A stretch of DNA of 33,897 bases from Sphingobium sp. (GTDB taxonomy: Bacteria; Pseudomonadota; Alphaproteobacteria; Sphingomonadales; Sphingomonadaceae), in contig JALCRK010000038.1 in the NCBI GenBank assembly GCA_022652485.1, positions 1 to 33,897 on the forward strand, in the 5' to 3' direction. The position numbers and the translations under genes were made by a program. This document shows positions 8,184 to 20,865 of the stretch, in pieces; the first letter of the stretch is position 1, and the number at the start of each line of letters is the position of its first letter. The notes below the pieces were generated by a model. That model was not told the DNA's origin. It was given only the letters and a program-made list of their open reading frames with translations, and made no database searches.

Positions 8184-8483
8184 TTAATCGCTCGCCCGGT
8201 TCTTTGCCACGCTTTCTTCCATCTTCGCGAGCTGTGCGGGCGTGGCTTCGCTCTGGTGCGCTTTCTTCCACTCGGCATAGGGCATGCCGTAGATCGCTTC
8301 GCGCGCCTCATCCTTGCTCATCGCGCCGTCCGCCTCCGCCAGCCAGTCCGCAAGGCAATTGCGGCAGAAACCCGCCAGACCCATCAGATCGACATTCTGG
8401 GCATCGGTGCGGTGTTGCAGATGGCGCACCAGTCTGTGGAAGGCCGCCGCCGCCGCAGCGTCATTGATCTTCGATTCGCTCAT
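8184..8483 (-). CDS. DUF1244 domain protein
   Basis: A 99-residue protein matching the DUF1244 (SMc04008-like) family of alphaproteobacteria: AAFHRLVRHLQHRTDAQNVDLMGLAGFCRNCLADWL, then ISY/GMPYAEWKKAHQ-type segment here reading AIYGMPYAEWKKAHQSEAT. The conserved CRNC pair is suggestive of metal binding or redox but no function is established. The start at 8483 (MSESKINDA) is preferred over the further upstream in-frame start because GGAG lies about 11 nt before it and the N-terminus then matches the family. Divergent from pyk. Confidence 0.85.
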   Translation of the reverse strand: MSESKINDAAAAAAFHRLVRHLQHRTDAQNVDLMGLAGFCRNCLADWLAEADGAMSKDEAREAIYGMPYAEWKKAHQSEATPAQLAKMEESVAKNRASD

Positions 8484-8567
8484 GGTTAACATTTCTCCGG
8501 TACCGGTGCCGACACGCTCATGCGACAAAACCACAACCAACGCCATAGCCGATCATAGGATATAGTC

Positions 8568-10022
<1,455 letters not shown>

Positions 10023-10065
10023 GGGCAGGCCCCATGCGGGCATGCCTGAGATAGGGAATGGAAAT

Positions 10066-10139
10066 TGGAGCGGGTAGCGGGAATCGAACCCGCCTAGCTA
10101 GCTTGGAAGGCTAGAGCATTACCACTATGCTATACCCGC
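10066..10139 (-). tRNA. tRNA-Gly (anticodon TCC)
   Basis: Cloverleaf on the minus strand: acceptor GCGGGTA pairs with TACCCGC, the D-arm region reads TAGCATAGTGGTAATGCT, the anticodon stem CTAGC/GCTAG encloses loop CTTCCAA with anticodon TCC, and the T-arm contains GGTTCGATTCC. Discriminator T is followed by an encoded CCA (10066-10068). The total is 74 nt with CCA, normal for tRNA-Gly. A TTGACG hexamer about 40 bp upstream (10177-10182 on the plus strand reads CGTCAA) may be its -35 element, though no clear -10 was seen. Confidence 0.95.
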
Positions 10140-10693
10140 ATCAGGCTGCGCGCCTTTGCCATGATCGGGGACTGTCCGTCAACGGTTGTTATCATTCATG
10201 GTACACAAGAGCCTTGAAGCCATCTGCCGGAATTAGCGTCATCCCCTGTCCTGCACCCGCCCACCTCTGCTAGGCCTCGAATCATAGGCCCAATATCTCC
10301 GCTCCCGCGTGGCAAGCCCCGCGCCGCCCTCCCGCCGCCCGCGCCGTTCCGGCTCGGGCCCGCCAGCGGCACGCCGCTTCCCTCTGTTTCACCAGAGTCG
10401 CGCGCAGGGCATGTTGAGGATGGCGCCTTGCACCCGTGGCGGCGGACGGACTTCCGCCGTGCAGACCGGAGGGGGCGGCGGGAATGGCTGGCCCCACAGC
10501 GTAGTATCGCGCGAAAAGGCGAGCACCGGATGTTAGCCAAAGCGATGCGACGACGAACATGCGATAGCCTCATGCCTGTGCCCATCGAGAAAACACCTGC
10601 CCGGTATCCCCCCTGCGTAGGAGCAAGACAGGGCTCTCCACCCCCAAACAGGGCGTGACTTTCGTGACTTTCGGGCATGTCCGACGCGGAAGA
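10140..10693. other. Intergenic region without a confident gene
   Basis: About 550 bp between tRNA-Gly and the DUF2721 gene. Open frames exist on the minus strand (10196-10678 and 10282-10560), but both are Arg/Ala/Gly-rich, match no family I recognise and overlap one another. The stretch near 10640-10680 has a short direct repeat (GTGACTTTCGTGACTTTCGGG). I see no RNA gene, terminator or mobile-element end in it. Confidence 0.4.
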
Positions 10694-11170
10694 CTAACCC
10701 CGCCCGTCGTCCTTATGGAACAGGATTTCCGCCCTTATCCGCACCACGGACGATCCCAGTCGCGTCTCGATGATGAACAGCGCGAAGGCGAGGCCGATGC
10801 TCAGCATCGCGCTGACGAATGTCAGTGCGATCGGTGTATCGAGGCGGCCCGCGAAAATCTGGTTGGCGAACAGCAAGGTGACGACGAGGCAGACGAGACA
10901 AGCACTCAAGACCGCGAGCGAGATGCAGTTGTTGACGATCCTGATCCGCCGGTCGAGCGTGCGGATTTCCGCCACCAACCGGTCATGTTCCTCGCCGCTG
11001 CTGCGGGTGATCTTTTCCTCCACGATGCGGGCACGGTCGATCACACGGGCGAGCCGCGCCGCGCACACGTTGAGGAAGCTGCCGACACCCGCGAGCAGGA
11101 ACACCGGCGCAACCGAGAGCTGGATCGCCTGCACGACATGGGAGACATGAGGTATTCCCGGCATGGGCAT
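10694..11170 (-). CDS. DUF2721 membrane protein
   Basis: A 158-residue protein of the DUF2721 family, function unknown. Three hydrophobic segments are seen: IQLSVAPVFLLAGVGSFLNV near the N-terminus, then CISLAVLSACLVCLVVTLLFANQI and ALTFVSAMLSIGLAFALFIIE near the C-terminus. An amphipathic, charged linker (ARVIDRARIVEEKITRSSGEEHDRLVAEIRTLDRR) lies between them and may form a coiled coil. The start at 11170 has GGAGGG 7 nt upstream. It lies 15 bp downstream of the aminotransferase stop on the same strand and is probably cotranscribed with it. Confidence 0.85.
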   Translation of the reverse strand: MPMPGIPHVSHVVQAIQLSVAPVFLLAGVGSFLNVCAARLARVIDRARIVEEKITRSSGEEHDRLVAEIRTLDRRIRIVNNCISLAVLSACLVCLVVTLLFANQIFAGRLDTPIALTFVSAMLSIGLAFALFIIETRLGSSVVRIRAEILFHKDDGRG

Positions 11171-11185
11171 CCGGCGACCCTCCGC

Positions 11186-12400
11186 TTAACCGTTGGTGCC
11201 GGTGGTCGCCGGGCCGTTGACGCCCATGCTCTGGAGGTATTTCTTCACGTTGCGGGCCGCCTGTCGCAGCCGCTGCTCGTTCTCGACCATCGCGATACGG
11301 ACGAAGCCCTCGCCGTCCTCGCCATAGCCGACGCCAGGCGCGACCGCGACCTTGGCGTGGGTGAGCAGCTGCTTCGAGAATTCGAGGCTACCCATATCCT
11401 TCAATGCCGGGGGCAGCGGCGCCCAGCAGAACATGCTCGCCTTGGCGGGCGGGATGTCCCACCCCGCGCGGCCGAAACTCTCGACCAGCACGTCGCGGCG
11501 CTTGTGATACAGCTCACGGTTCTTCTGCACGATGTCCTGCGGGCCATTCAATGCCGCGCAGGCCGCCGCCTGGATGGGCGTGAACGCGCCATAATCAAGG
11601 TAGGACTTCACCCGCGTCATCGCCGCGATCAACTGCTTGTTGCCGACCGCAAACCCCATGCGCCAGCCCGCCATCGAATAGGTCTTGGACATGGAAGTGA
11701 ACTCGATCGCCACATCCTTCGCGCCGGGCACCTGCAAAATGGAGGGCGTCGGGTTGCCGTCGAAATACAGCTCGGAATAGGCAAGGTCGGAGAGAATCCA
11801 GACCTTGTTCTCCTTCGCCCACTTCACCAGCCGCTCGTAGAAGGCGAGGTCCACCGTCTCTGCCGTGGGGTTGGACGGATAGTTGACGACGAGGATCGAC
11901 GGGCGCGGCACGGTGAACGCCATCGCGCGGTCGAGCGAGCGCCAGTAGTTCTCGTCCGGCGTCGTCGGCACGGAGCGGATTGTTGCGCCGGCGATGATAA
12001 AACCGAAAGTGTGGATCGGGTAGCTCGGGTTGGGCGCGAGCACGACATCGCCGGGCGCGGTGATCGCTGTGGCGAGGCTCGCCAGCCCTTCCTTCGACCC
12101 CATTGTCACCACGACCTCGGTTTCCGGATCGACATCGACGCCAAAGCGGCGCGCATAATAATTCGCCTGTGCGCGGCGCAGCCCCGGAATGCCCTTGGAT
12201 TGCGAATAGCCATGCGCGTCGGGCTTCTGCGCCACCTCGCACAGTTTCTCGATCACATGCGGCGGCGGCGGCAGATCCGGATTGCCCATGCCGAGGTCGA
12301 TAATGTCCTCGCCTGCCGCACGCGCGGCTGCCCGCATCGCGTTAACTTCCGCGATGACATAGGGTGGCAGGCGCTTGATACGGTAGAATTCCTCTGACAT
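11186..12400 (-). CDS. alaC: AlaC-type class I/II aminotransferase
   Basis: A 404-residue PLP-dependent aminotransferase of fold type I. Segments such as EFYRIKRLPPYV, EDIIDLGMGNPDLPPPPHVIEKL, HGYSQSKGIPGLRRA, VVTMGSKEGLA, PNPSYPIHTFG, VVNYPSNPTAE and LSDLAYSELYFDG match the AlaC/YfdZ group. The PLP-binding lysine is in TSMSKTYSMAGWRMGF. Such proteins are often annotated as LL-diaminopimelate aminotransferase, but similarity to E. coli AlaC (pyruvate/glutamate transaminase making alanine), recalled from memory, is strong. The ATG at 12400 has AAGGAAG about 8 nt upstream. Divergent from phaC. Confidence 0.88.
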   Translation of the reverse strand: MSEEFYRIKRLPPYVIAEVNAMRAAARAAGEDIIDLGMGNPDLPPPPHVIEKLCEVAQKPDAHGYSQSKGIPGLRRAQANYYARRFGVDVDPETEVVVTMGSKEGLASLATAITAPGDVVLAPNPSYPIHTFGFIIAGATIRSVPTTPDENYWRSLDRAMAFTVPRPSILVVNYPSNPTAETVDLAFYERLVKWAKENKVWILSDLAYSELYFDGNPTPSILQVPGAKDVAIEFTSMSKTYSMAGWRMGFAVGNKQLIAAMTRVKSYLDYGAFTPIQAAACAALNGPQDIVQKNRELYHKRRDVLVESFGRAGWDIPPAKASMFCWAPLPPALKDMGSLEFSKQLLTHAKVAVAPGVGYGEDGEGFVRIAMVENEQRLRQAARNVKKYLQSMGVNGPATTGTNG

Positions 12401-12438
12401 TGCTCGACTTCCTTAATTGCTGCGCCGCAACAAATGGC

Positions 12439-12467
12439 GTTGCATTGCGCTTCCCCCGCTATATACT
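12439..12467 (+). promoter_or_regulatory. phaC promoter with overlapping TTGCATTGC operator
   Basis: TTGCAT (12440-12445) and TATACT (12462-12467) form a -35/-10 pair with 16-bp spacing. The -35 lies inside GTTGCATTGC (12439-12448), a sequence also found twice at the phasin promoter. Such a shared TGC-rich site fits binding by a PHA-responsive repressor of the PhaR type, which would block both promoters until polymer is present. PhaR itself is not in this window. Confidence 0.5.
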
Positions 12468-12545
12468 GCGAATGAGGCCGTCGCCAGAGCGGTGGACCAA
12501 AAAACGTTGTTCAACCGAGCATCAGTCCAGACGGAAGGAGCAGGA

Positions 12546-14342
12546 GTGTCGGTAGAGCGTAACCAGACGGGAATTGCACTACCCGAAACCCTGCCGTCGC
12601 TCGAGGATATGCAACGCTGGACCCGGTCCATCGGCCAAGCGCAACAACTCCTGCTGGAATATGCCGCCGGGGCGATGACAGACCAGCAACCCCTGGCCGC
12701 AGCCCAGACCGCCCTGCAATCCGCCCTCACCCAGCCGTCGCTGTTCTTTCATCCCGAGTTGCTTGCGCAGGTGCAAAGCGATTTCGCCAAGGAATCCATC
12801 GCCCTGTGGCAACGCTTTCTGCAAGGCTCCGCGGTTAAAAATGCGGCACCGGAAGGAAGCTCTGGCGTCCGCAAGGATCGCCGCTTCGCGGATCCAAAGT
12901 GGCAGGAAAGTCCGTTTTTCGATCTGATCCGGCAAAGCTACCTACTCGTTTCGGATTATCTTCTCCGGCTATCGGACTCCGTGGATGGCTTGGACGATCA
13001 CCAGAAGCGGCAACTCAAGTTCGCAACCCAGGGGCTGGTCGATGCCCTGTCGCCGAGCAACTTTCCGCTCACCAACCCTGTAGTGCTCGAAAAGACCCTG
13101 GAGTCGCGCGGTGAAAACCTTGTGCGCGGCCTCAAGCACATGCTGGCCGACATCAGCAAGGGCCAGCTGACCCATACCGATGGCAGCAAGTTCGAGCTGG
13201 GCGTCAACATCGCCTCGACGCCGGGCAAGGTGATCAGGGAAACCCCGCTCTATCAGCTGATCCATTATGAGCCGACCACGAAGAAGGTGCAGGAAACCCC
13301 GCTGGTGATCTTCCCGCCGTGGATCAACCGTTTCTACATCCTCGACCTTTCGCCTCATAAAAGCTTTGTGAAGTGGGCGGTGGATCAGGGGCTCAGCGTG
13401 TTCATGGTGAGCTGGAAGTCCGCTGACGCCAGCATGAAGGACGTCGAGTGGGCGGATTACATCGTTCGCGGGCAGGTGGACGTGATCGACACCGTGCGCG
13501 ATCTGCTGGACGTGGAGAGCGTCCACGCCATCGGCTATTGTGTCGCGGGGACGACACTGGCGGCGACGCTGGCGTGGCTGGAGGCGCGCGGCGAAGCGGC
13601 CAAGGTGAAGAGCGCAACCTTTTTTACGGCGCAGGTCGATTTCAGCGAGGCGGGAGATCTCTCGGTCTTTATCGATGACGAGCATCTGAAACTGGTCGAT
13701 CAGCTTTCCGCGCCCGGTTATCTCGATGGGCGCTATATGGCGGCGACGTTCAATCTGCTGCGGGGACGCGACCTTATCTGGAGCTATGTAGTCAACAATT
13801 ATCTGCTCGGCGCGGATTATCCGCCGTTCGATCTGCTGTACTGGAACGGCGACACCACTAACCTGCCCGCCCGCTGGCACCGGCAGTATCTGACCGACCT
13901 GTATCGGGACAACAAGCTGGTGACGCCCGGTGCAATCAGCATCGAGGGCACAGCGATCGATCTGCGCAAGGTGCAGACGCCCTGCTACATTCAGGCGGGG
14001 CGGGAGGACCATATCGCCCCCATCAAGAGCGTATGGAAGCTGACCGAGCATTTTTCTGGGCCGATTCGTTTCCTGCTCGCGGGCTCGGGGCATATCGCAG
14101 GCGTGGTCAACCCCCCCGCAGACCAGAAATATCAATATTGGACCGTGGAAAAAACCGCATCCACTTTGGATGATTTTATCGCATCCGCAACAGAAACCAA
14201 AGGGAGCTGGTGGCCCGACTGGATCGAATGGATCCACGCCAAGGGCAATGATGCCGTGCCCGCAAAAGGCGCGCGAATCCCAGGAAAAGGCAAATTAAAG
14301 GCGTTGGAACCCGCTCCCGGAAGCTATGTGAAAAGCCGGTAA
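12546..14342 (+). CDS. phaC: Class I poly(3-hydroxyalkanoate) synthase
   Basis: PHA polymerase of 598 residues, matching class I PhaC, which polymerises (R)-3-hydroxyacyl-CoA at the granule surface. The lipase-like box AIGYCVAGTTLAAT holds the catalytic Cys. The catalytic Asp lies in QAGREDHIAPIKS and the catalytic His in AGSGHIAGVVNPP. The conserved WINRFYILDLSPHKSFVKWAVDQGLSVFMVSW segment is present. The frame is open from 12417, but that would include the promoter; the GTG at 12546 has AAGGAG about 6 nt upstream and gives family length. The phasin gene follows on the same strand with its own promoter. Confidence 0.95.
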   Translation: MSVERNQTGIALPETLPSLEDMQRWTRSIGQAQQLLLEYAAGAMTDQQPLAAAQTALQSALTQPSLFFHPELLAQVQSDFAKESIALWQRFLQGSAVKNAAPEGSSGVRKDRRFADPKWQESPFFDLIRQSYLLVSDYLLRLSDSVDGLDDHQKRQLKFATQGLVDALSPSNFPLTNPVVLEKTLESRGENLVRGLKHMLADISKGQLTHTDGSKFELGVNIASTPGKVIRETPLYQLIHYEPTTKKVQETPLVIFPPWINRFYILDLSPHKSFVKWAVDQGLSVFMVSWKSADASMKDVEWADYIVRGQVDVIDTVRDLLDVESVHAIGYCVAGTTLAATLAWLEARGEAAKVKSATFFTAQVDFSEAGDLSVFIDDEHLKLVDQLSAPGYLDGRYMAATFNLLRGRDLIWSYVVNNYLLGADYPPFDLLYWNGDTTNLPARWHRQYLTDLYRDNKLVTPGAISIEGTAIDLRKVQTPCYIQAGREDHIAPIKSVWKLTEHFSGPIRFLLAGSGHIAGVVNPPADQKYQYWTVEKTASTLDDFIASATETKGSWWPDWIEWIHAKGNDAVPAKGARIPGKGKLKALEPAPGSYVKSR

Positions 14343-14371
14343 GGGCAGTCGAAATCTTGACGCTCGGCAGC

Positions 14372-14430
14372 ATGTTGCATTGCACAAAAACTTCTTGACA
14401 AACACGATTAAATCCCTATGTTGCATTGCA
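14372..14430 (+). promoter_or_regulatory. Phasin promoter flanked by two identical operator copies
   Basis: TTGACA (14395-14400) and TATGTT (14417-14422), 16 bp apart, form a strong sigma-70-type promoter. The 13-mer ATGTTGCATTGCA occurs at 14372-14384, upstream of the -35, and again at 14418-14430, overlapping the -10 and start region. Its core GTTGCATTGC also overlaps the phaC promoter. The arrangement suggests cooperative repression with looping or side-by-side binding by a PhaR-like regulator. Confidence 0.6.
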
Positions 14431-14447
14431 GCATAAGGGAATTCGTG

Positions 14448-15236
14448 ATGGGTACTACCAAAAAGCCGCGACTACCGAATGTCAGCCCAACGGGCAAAGC
14501 TCCGGTCAAAAAGCCGGTATCGGTCAAAACGAGAGCATCGAAGGCAGCTGCCGTCGCCACTTTCGTCGCCGATCCTGAACCGATGGCTGCGCCCGAACTG
14601 ACCGCCGCTGATCTGGCGCCGTTTGAAGCTCCGGAGATCAGCGAACCCATTATCGAGCAACCAGAAAACAGGGCCCTCACTCTGCCGGAAACGGATGATG
14701 CCGACGTCGTATCAATCGACGTGGTTGATGCGACGCCGACAGCGGAAGGGGTCGAGCAGAAAGGAACGGAAATCATGAACGACGTTATCGAGAATACCAA
14801 GAAATTCGCCGAAGAAGCCAAGACCCGCTTCGAGTCCGCTTTCGCGGATATGAGCGAGAAGACCAAGGTCGGCGTGGAAAAGTCCAGCAAGGTGTTCGAG
14901 GAATTCAGCGATCTTGCCAAGGGCAATGTCGAAGCGATCGTCGAGTCCGGCAAGATCGCGACCAAGGGTGTCGAAACCCTGGGTCAGGACGCCGCCGAAT
15001 ATGGCCGCGTAACCTTCGAGAAGGCCTCGGCCGCGCTTAAGAGCCTTGCCGCGGCGAAGACTCCCGCCGAGTTCTTCCAGCTGCAGAGCGAGCTGCTTTC
15101 GAGCACCTTCGACGCTTTCGCCAAGGAAGCAGCCAAGAACAGCGAAGCCATGCTGAAGCTCGCCAGCGAAGTGGCGCAGCCGATCAGCACCCGCGTGTCG
15201 CTGATCAGCGAAAAGGTACGCTCGATCGCCGCCTGA
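14448..15236 (+). CDS. Phasin with long N-terminal extension
   Basis: A 262-residue phasin, a PHA granule surface protein. The C-terminal about 155 residues (from MNDVIENTKKFAEEAKTRFESAF) form the helical phasin domain, with VGVEKSSKVFEEFSDLAKGNVEAIVESGKIATKGVETLGQ-type repeats and AKTPAEFFQLQSELL. The first about 105 residues are Ala/Pro/Lys-rich and then acidic, and look disordered. The start at 14448 is chosen because AAGGGA lies about 8 nt upstream; the earlier in-frame ATG at 14418 lies in the operator. An intrinsic terminator follows. Confidence 0.92.
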   Translation: MGTTKKPRLPNVSPTGKAPVKKPVSVKTRASKAAAVATFVADPEPMAAPELTAADLAPFEAPEISEPIIEQPENRALTLPETDDADVVSIDVVDATPTAEGVEQKGTEIMNDVIENTKKFAEEAKTRFESAFADMSEKTKVGVEKSSKVFEEFSDLAKGNVEAIVESGKIATKGVETLGQDAAEYGRVTFEKASAALKSLAAAKTPAEFFQLQSELLSSTFDAFAKEAAKNSEAMLKLASEVAQPISTRVSLISEKVRSIAA

Positions 15237-15279
15237 ACCTGTCGATCCTGACAGGCTCCGGTACGGTATCGACGGAGCA

Positions 15280-15317
15280 AGCCCCGCCTCTCTCCGGAGT
15301 GGCGGGGCTTTCTGTTG
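15280..15317 (+). terminator. Rho-independent terminator after the phasin gene
   Basis: AGCCCCGCC (15280-15288) pairs with GGCGGGGCT (15301-15309), a 9-bp GC-rich stem, and is followed by TTCTGTT. It starts about 45 bp after the phasin stop and separates it from clpS. Confidence 0.85.
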
Positions 15318-15420
15318 CCCTCGGGCCGCTTGCCCGGCCCGCGACAGAATGCACGATGCAAACAGTCGTTAAGCATGGCTCCCTCTTGCCGAACGCATCA
15401 ATGCCCGCCATATTTGGGCC

Positions 15421-15795
15421 ATGAAGGCACATCACCAAAGTCAGACAGGTCTGCCTGTGTTCCGGATGGCCGGGCGGGACGGCGAGGACGGCAGCTCCGG
15501 GCCCGGCGTGGGCGTTGCCACGCGCACGCGCACACGCACCAAGCGCCCGTCGCTTTATAAGGTGCTGATGCTGAACGACGATTACACGCCGATGGAATTT
15601 GTGGTTCACGTGCTCCAGCGCTTTTTCAAGATGGACATGGAGGAGGCGACGCGGGTGATGCTGCATGTGCATCAGCGCGGCGTCGGCATTTGCGGCATTT
15701 TCAGTTATGAAGTGGCGGAAACCAAGGTCAATCAGGTGATGGACTTTGCCCGCCAGAACCAGCACCCGCTCCAGTGCACGCTTGAAAAGGCCTGA
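15421..15795 (+). CDS. clpS: ATP-dependent Clp protease adaptor ClpS
   Basis: Adaptor that binds N-degron substrates (bulky hydrophobic N-termini) and delivers them to ClpAP. The folded domain is clear: [61 protein letters not shown], with the [10 protein letters not shown] ligand-pocket motif and the conserved HVHQRG. The N-terminal about 40 residues are flexible and Gly/Arg-rich. The start is uncertain: 15421 is the first ATG but has no clear ribosome site, and the ATG at 15466 is a reasonable alternative. No clpA lies in the window. Confidence 0.93.
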   Translation: MKAHHQSQTGLPVFRMAGRDGEDGSSGPGVGVATRTRTRTKRPSLYKVLMLNDDYTPMEFVVHVLQRFFKMDMEEATRVMLHVHQRGVGICGIFSYEVAETKVNQVMDFARQNQHPLQCTLEKA

Positions 15796-15875
15796 GACGC
15801 CGCGCGCTGCCGACTTCTGCGCCGGACCGCAATCATCTGCTTGGCGAAGCTTTCCGCCTGCGTTATGAGCGTGCC

Positions 15876-16661
15876 ATGCAGTTCAAACTTCCCCGGCCGC
15901 TCGGCCTAGCCCTTGGCGCTTTCGCCGCCGCAAGTCTCCTCTCGGCCTGTGCCACCGGCAAGAACAAGGGGGACACGCATTATGTCGCGCGCGACGTGTC
16001 GACGCTGTACAACAGCGCGAAATATCGCCTCGATGCCGGGCAGTACAAGCTGGCGGCCCAGCTGTTCGATGAAGTCGAGCGCCAGCACCCCTATTCGCCC
16101 TGGGCACGCCGCGCGCAGCTGATGAGCGCGTTTTCCTATTACATGAACCGCGATTACACCGAGGCGGTCTCGGGTGCGCAGCGGTTCCTCGCGATCCATC
16201 CGGGCAACAAGGACGCGCCCTACGCGTTCTACCTCATAGGCCTCAGCTATTATGAGCAGATCGCGGATGTCACGCGCGATCAGAAGGTGACGCAGCAGGC
16301 GCTCGATGCGCTGGGCGAGCTGATCCGCCGCTATCCGCAGACGGAATATGCCGCCGACGCCCGCCTGAAGGTGGACCTGGTCAACGATCACCTCGCCGGC
16401 AAGGAGATGGAAGTCGGCCGCTTTTACCAGCGCCGCGGCCAGTGGCTCGCCGCCACGCTGCGCTTCCGCAACGTGATCGACACCTACCAGACGACAACCC
16501 ATACGCCCGAGGCGCTGGAACGACTGGTAGAGAGCTATCTGGCTTTGGGCATCCCGGAAGAAGCGAAAAAGGCCGCCGCCGTTCTGGGCGCCAATTATCC
16601 CGGCTCCAAATGGTATGAGCACGCCCATAAGCTCATCCGGGAACATGCGCCGAACGCGTAA
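15876..16661 (+). CDS. bamD: Outer membrane protein assembly factor BamD
   Basis: A 261-residue outer-membrane lipoprotein of the BAM complex that folds beta-barrel proteins. The signal peptide ends in the lipobox LLSAC (Cys about residue 25). Tetratricopeptide-like repeats follow: YNSAKYRLDAGQYKLAAQLFDEVERQHPYSPWARRAQL, AQRFLAIHPGNKDAPYAFYLIGLSYYEQI, and a later FYQRRGQWLAATLRFRNVIDTY. Length and repeat order match BamD. recN starts 12 bp downstream, the usual bamD-recN-ligA order in sphingomonads. Confidence 0.96.
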   Translation: MQFKLPRPLGLALGAFAAASLLSACATGKNKGDTHYVARDVSTLYNSAKYRLDAGQYKLAAQLFDEVERQHPYSPWARRAQLMSAFSYYMNRDYTEAVSGAQRFLAIHPGNKDAPYAFYLIGLSYYEQIADVTRDQKVTQQALDALGELIRRYPQTEYAADARLKVDLVNDHLAGKEMEVGRFYQRRGQWLAATLRFRNVIDTYQTTTHTPEALERLVESYLALGIPEEAKKAAAVLGANYPGSKWYEHAHKLIREHAPNA

Positions 16662-16673
16662 GGCGTTCGCTTC

Positions 16674-18337
16674 GTGCTGACCGCTCTTGCCATCCGCAAC
16701 GTGGTGCTGATCGAGGCGCTGGACCTTGAGTTTCTGCCGGGGTTGGGCGTGCTCACCGGCGAGACGGGCGCTGGCAAATCCATCCTGCTCGATTCGCTGG
16801 GGCTGGCGCTGGGAATGCGCGCGGACAGCGCGCTGGTTCGCAGCGGCGAGGCGCAGGCGAGCGTCACCGCGAGCTTCGAACCCGGCGACGCGGGATCGCG
16901 TATCGCCGCGCTGGCGGAAGAAAGCGGCCTCAGCCTGGATCCGGGCGAACCGATCCTCATCCGCCGCACGCTGAAAGCTGACGGCGGCAGTCGCGCCTTC
17001 CTCAACGATCAGCCCTGCTCGGCGGCGCTGCTGCGCGAAGTCGGTGGGCTGCTGGTCGAGATTCACGGCCAGCATGATGATCGCGGCCTGCGCAATCCCG
17101 CCGGGCACCGTGCCCTGCTCGATAGCTTTGGCAAGTGTGACACCGCGACGGTAACGCGAGCGCATGGCGCGTGGCGCGCGGCGGCGGAAGCTCATGCGCG
17201 GGCGCAGGAAGAGGTCGCCAATGCGACGCGCGACCGGGAGTATCTCACCCATGTCGTCGCGGAGCTGCGCGCCTTCGCGCCCGAGCCAGGCGAGGAAGCG
17301 GCATTGGCCGAAGAGCGCGCGACGATGCAGAAAGGCGCGCGGCTGATCGACGATCTGGCGCTTATCAGGGAACTGTTCGGCGGCTCCGAGGGCGGGCTGG
17401 CGCAGCTGCGGCAGGCGGCGCGGCGACTGGACCGCATCGGCGCGGAGCACCCATTGCTGGAACAGGCGCTGACCCTGCTCGACCGCGCGCTGATCGATGC
17501 GAGCGAAGCGGAGGACGCGCTGGAGCAGGCGGTCGAGGCGCTGAACGCCGACCCCGCACGACTGGAGGCGGTGGAAACGCGCCTGTTCGATCTGCGGGCA
17601 CTGGCGCGCAAGCATCAGGTCGCGGCCGATGATCTTGCCGCGCTCGCCGAAGAGCTGGCCGCGAAGCTCGCGCGGATCGAGGCTGGGGAAGAGGGTCTCG
17701 CCGCGCTGGCGCAGGCCGAGGCTGCGGCTCGTGCGGCCTATGAGCAGGCAGCGCAAGCAGTCTCCGGACAGCGGCGCGATTCCGCCACCCGGCTGGACAA
17801 GGCGGTGGCGGGCGAGCTGGCGCCGCTCAAGCTCGATGCCGCCAAATTCCGCACCAGCGTCGAGCCTCTCCCCGAAAGCCAATGGGGACCGCAGGGCATG
17901 GACCGGGTCGAATTCCTCATCGCCACCAATCCCGGCGCCCCCTTCGCCCCGCTCGCGAAGATCGCTAGCGGAGGCGAACTCTCCCGCTTTATCCTCGCGT
18001 TGAAAGTCGCGCTGGCGGAAAGCGGCGGGGCGCAGACCATGATCTTCGACGAGATCGACCGGGGCGTCGGCGGCGCTGTCGCGAGCGCGATCGGCGAACG
18101 CCTGGCGCGGCTGGCCGGAGGCGGGCAAGTGATTGTGGTGACACACAGCCCGCAGGTCGCGGCGCGCGGAGGAAGCCATATGCTGATCGCCAAATCGTCC
18201 GACGGAACCGTGACGCGCACCGACGTCCGCCCGCTGGATGAAGCCGGCCGCCGCGAGGAAATCGCCCGTATGCTCTCCGGCGCGGACGTCACCCCGGAAG
18301 CCCGCGCGCAGGCAGATAGACTGCTGGAGGGGATGTG

Positions 18338-18338
<1 letters not shown>
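16674..18338 (+). CDS. recN: DNA repair protein RecN
   Basis: SMC-like ATPase of 554 residues acting in double-strand-break repair. Walker A is LTGETGAGKSILLDSLGLALG near the N-terminus. The middle is a long Ala/Glu/Arg-rich coiled coil. The C-terminal head has IASGGELSRFILALKVAL (signature), MIFDEIDRGVGG (Walker B) and VVTHSPQVAA (His switch). The start is GTG at 16674. The stop TGA shares its A with the ATG of the next, AT-rich ORF (TGATG). The very long minus-strand open frame across bamD and recN is a codon-bias shadow. Confidence 0.96.
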
Positions 18339-20856
<2,518 letters not shown>

Positions 20857-20865
20857 CCCCCAAAC

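Noticed and set aside
10196..10678. Minus-strand ORF of 160 codons after tRNA-Gly
   Set aside because: No recognisable domain, Arg/Gly/Ser-rich, overlapped by another equally poor frame; kept as intergenic.
10655..12397. Plus-strand open frame of 580 codons opposite the aminotransferase and DUF2721 gene
   Set aside because: Antisense of two clearly recognised genes; low-complexity His/Arg/Asp composition and no ribosome site.
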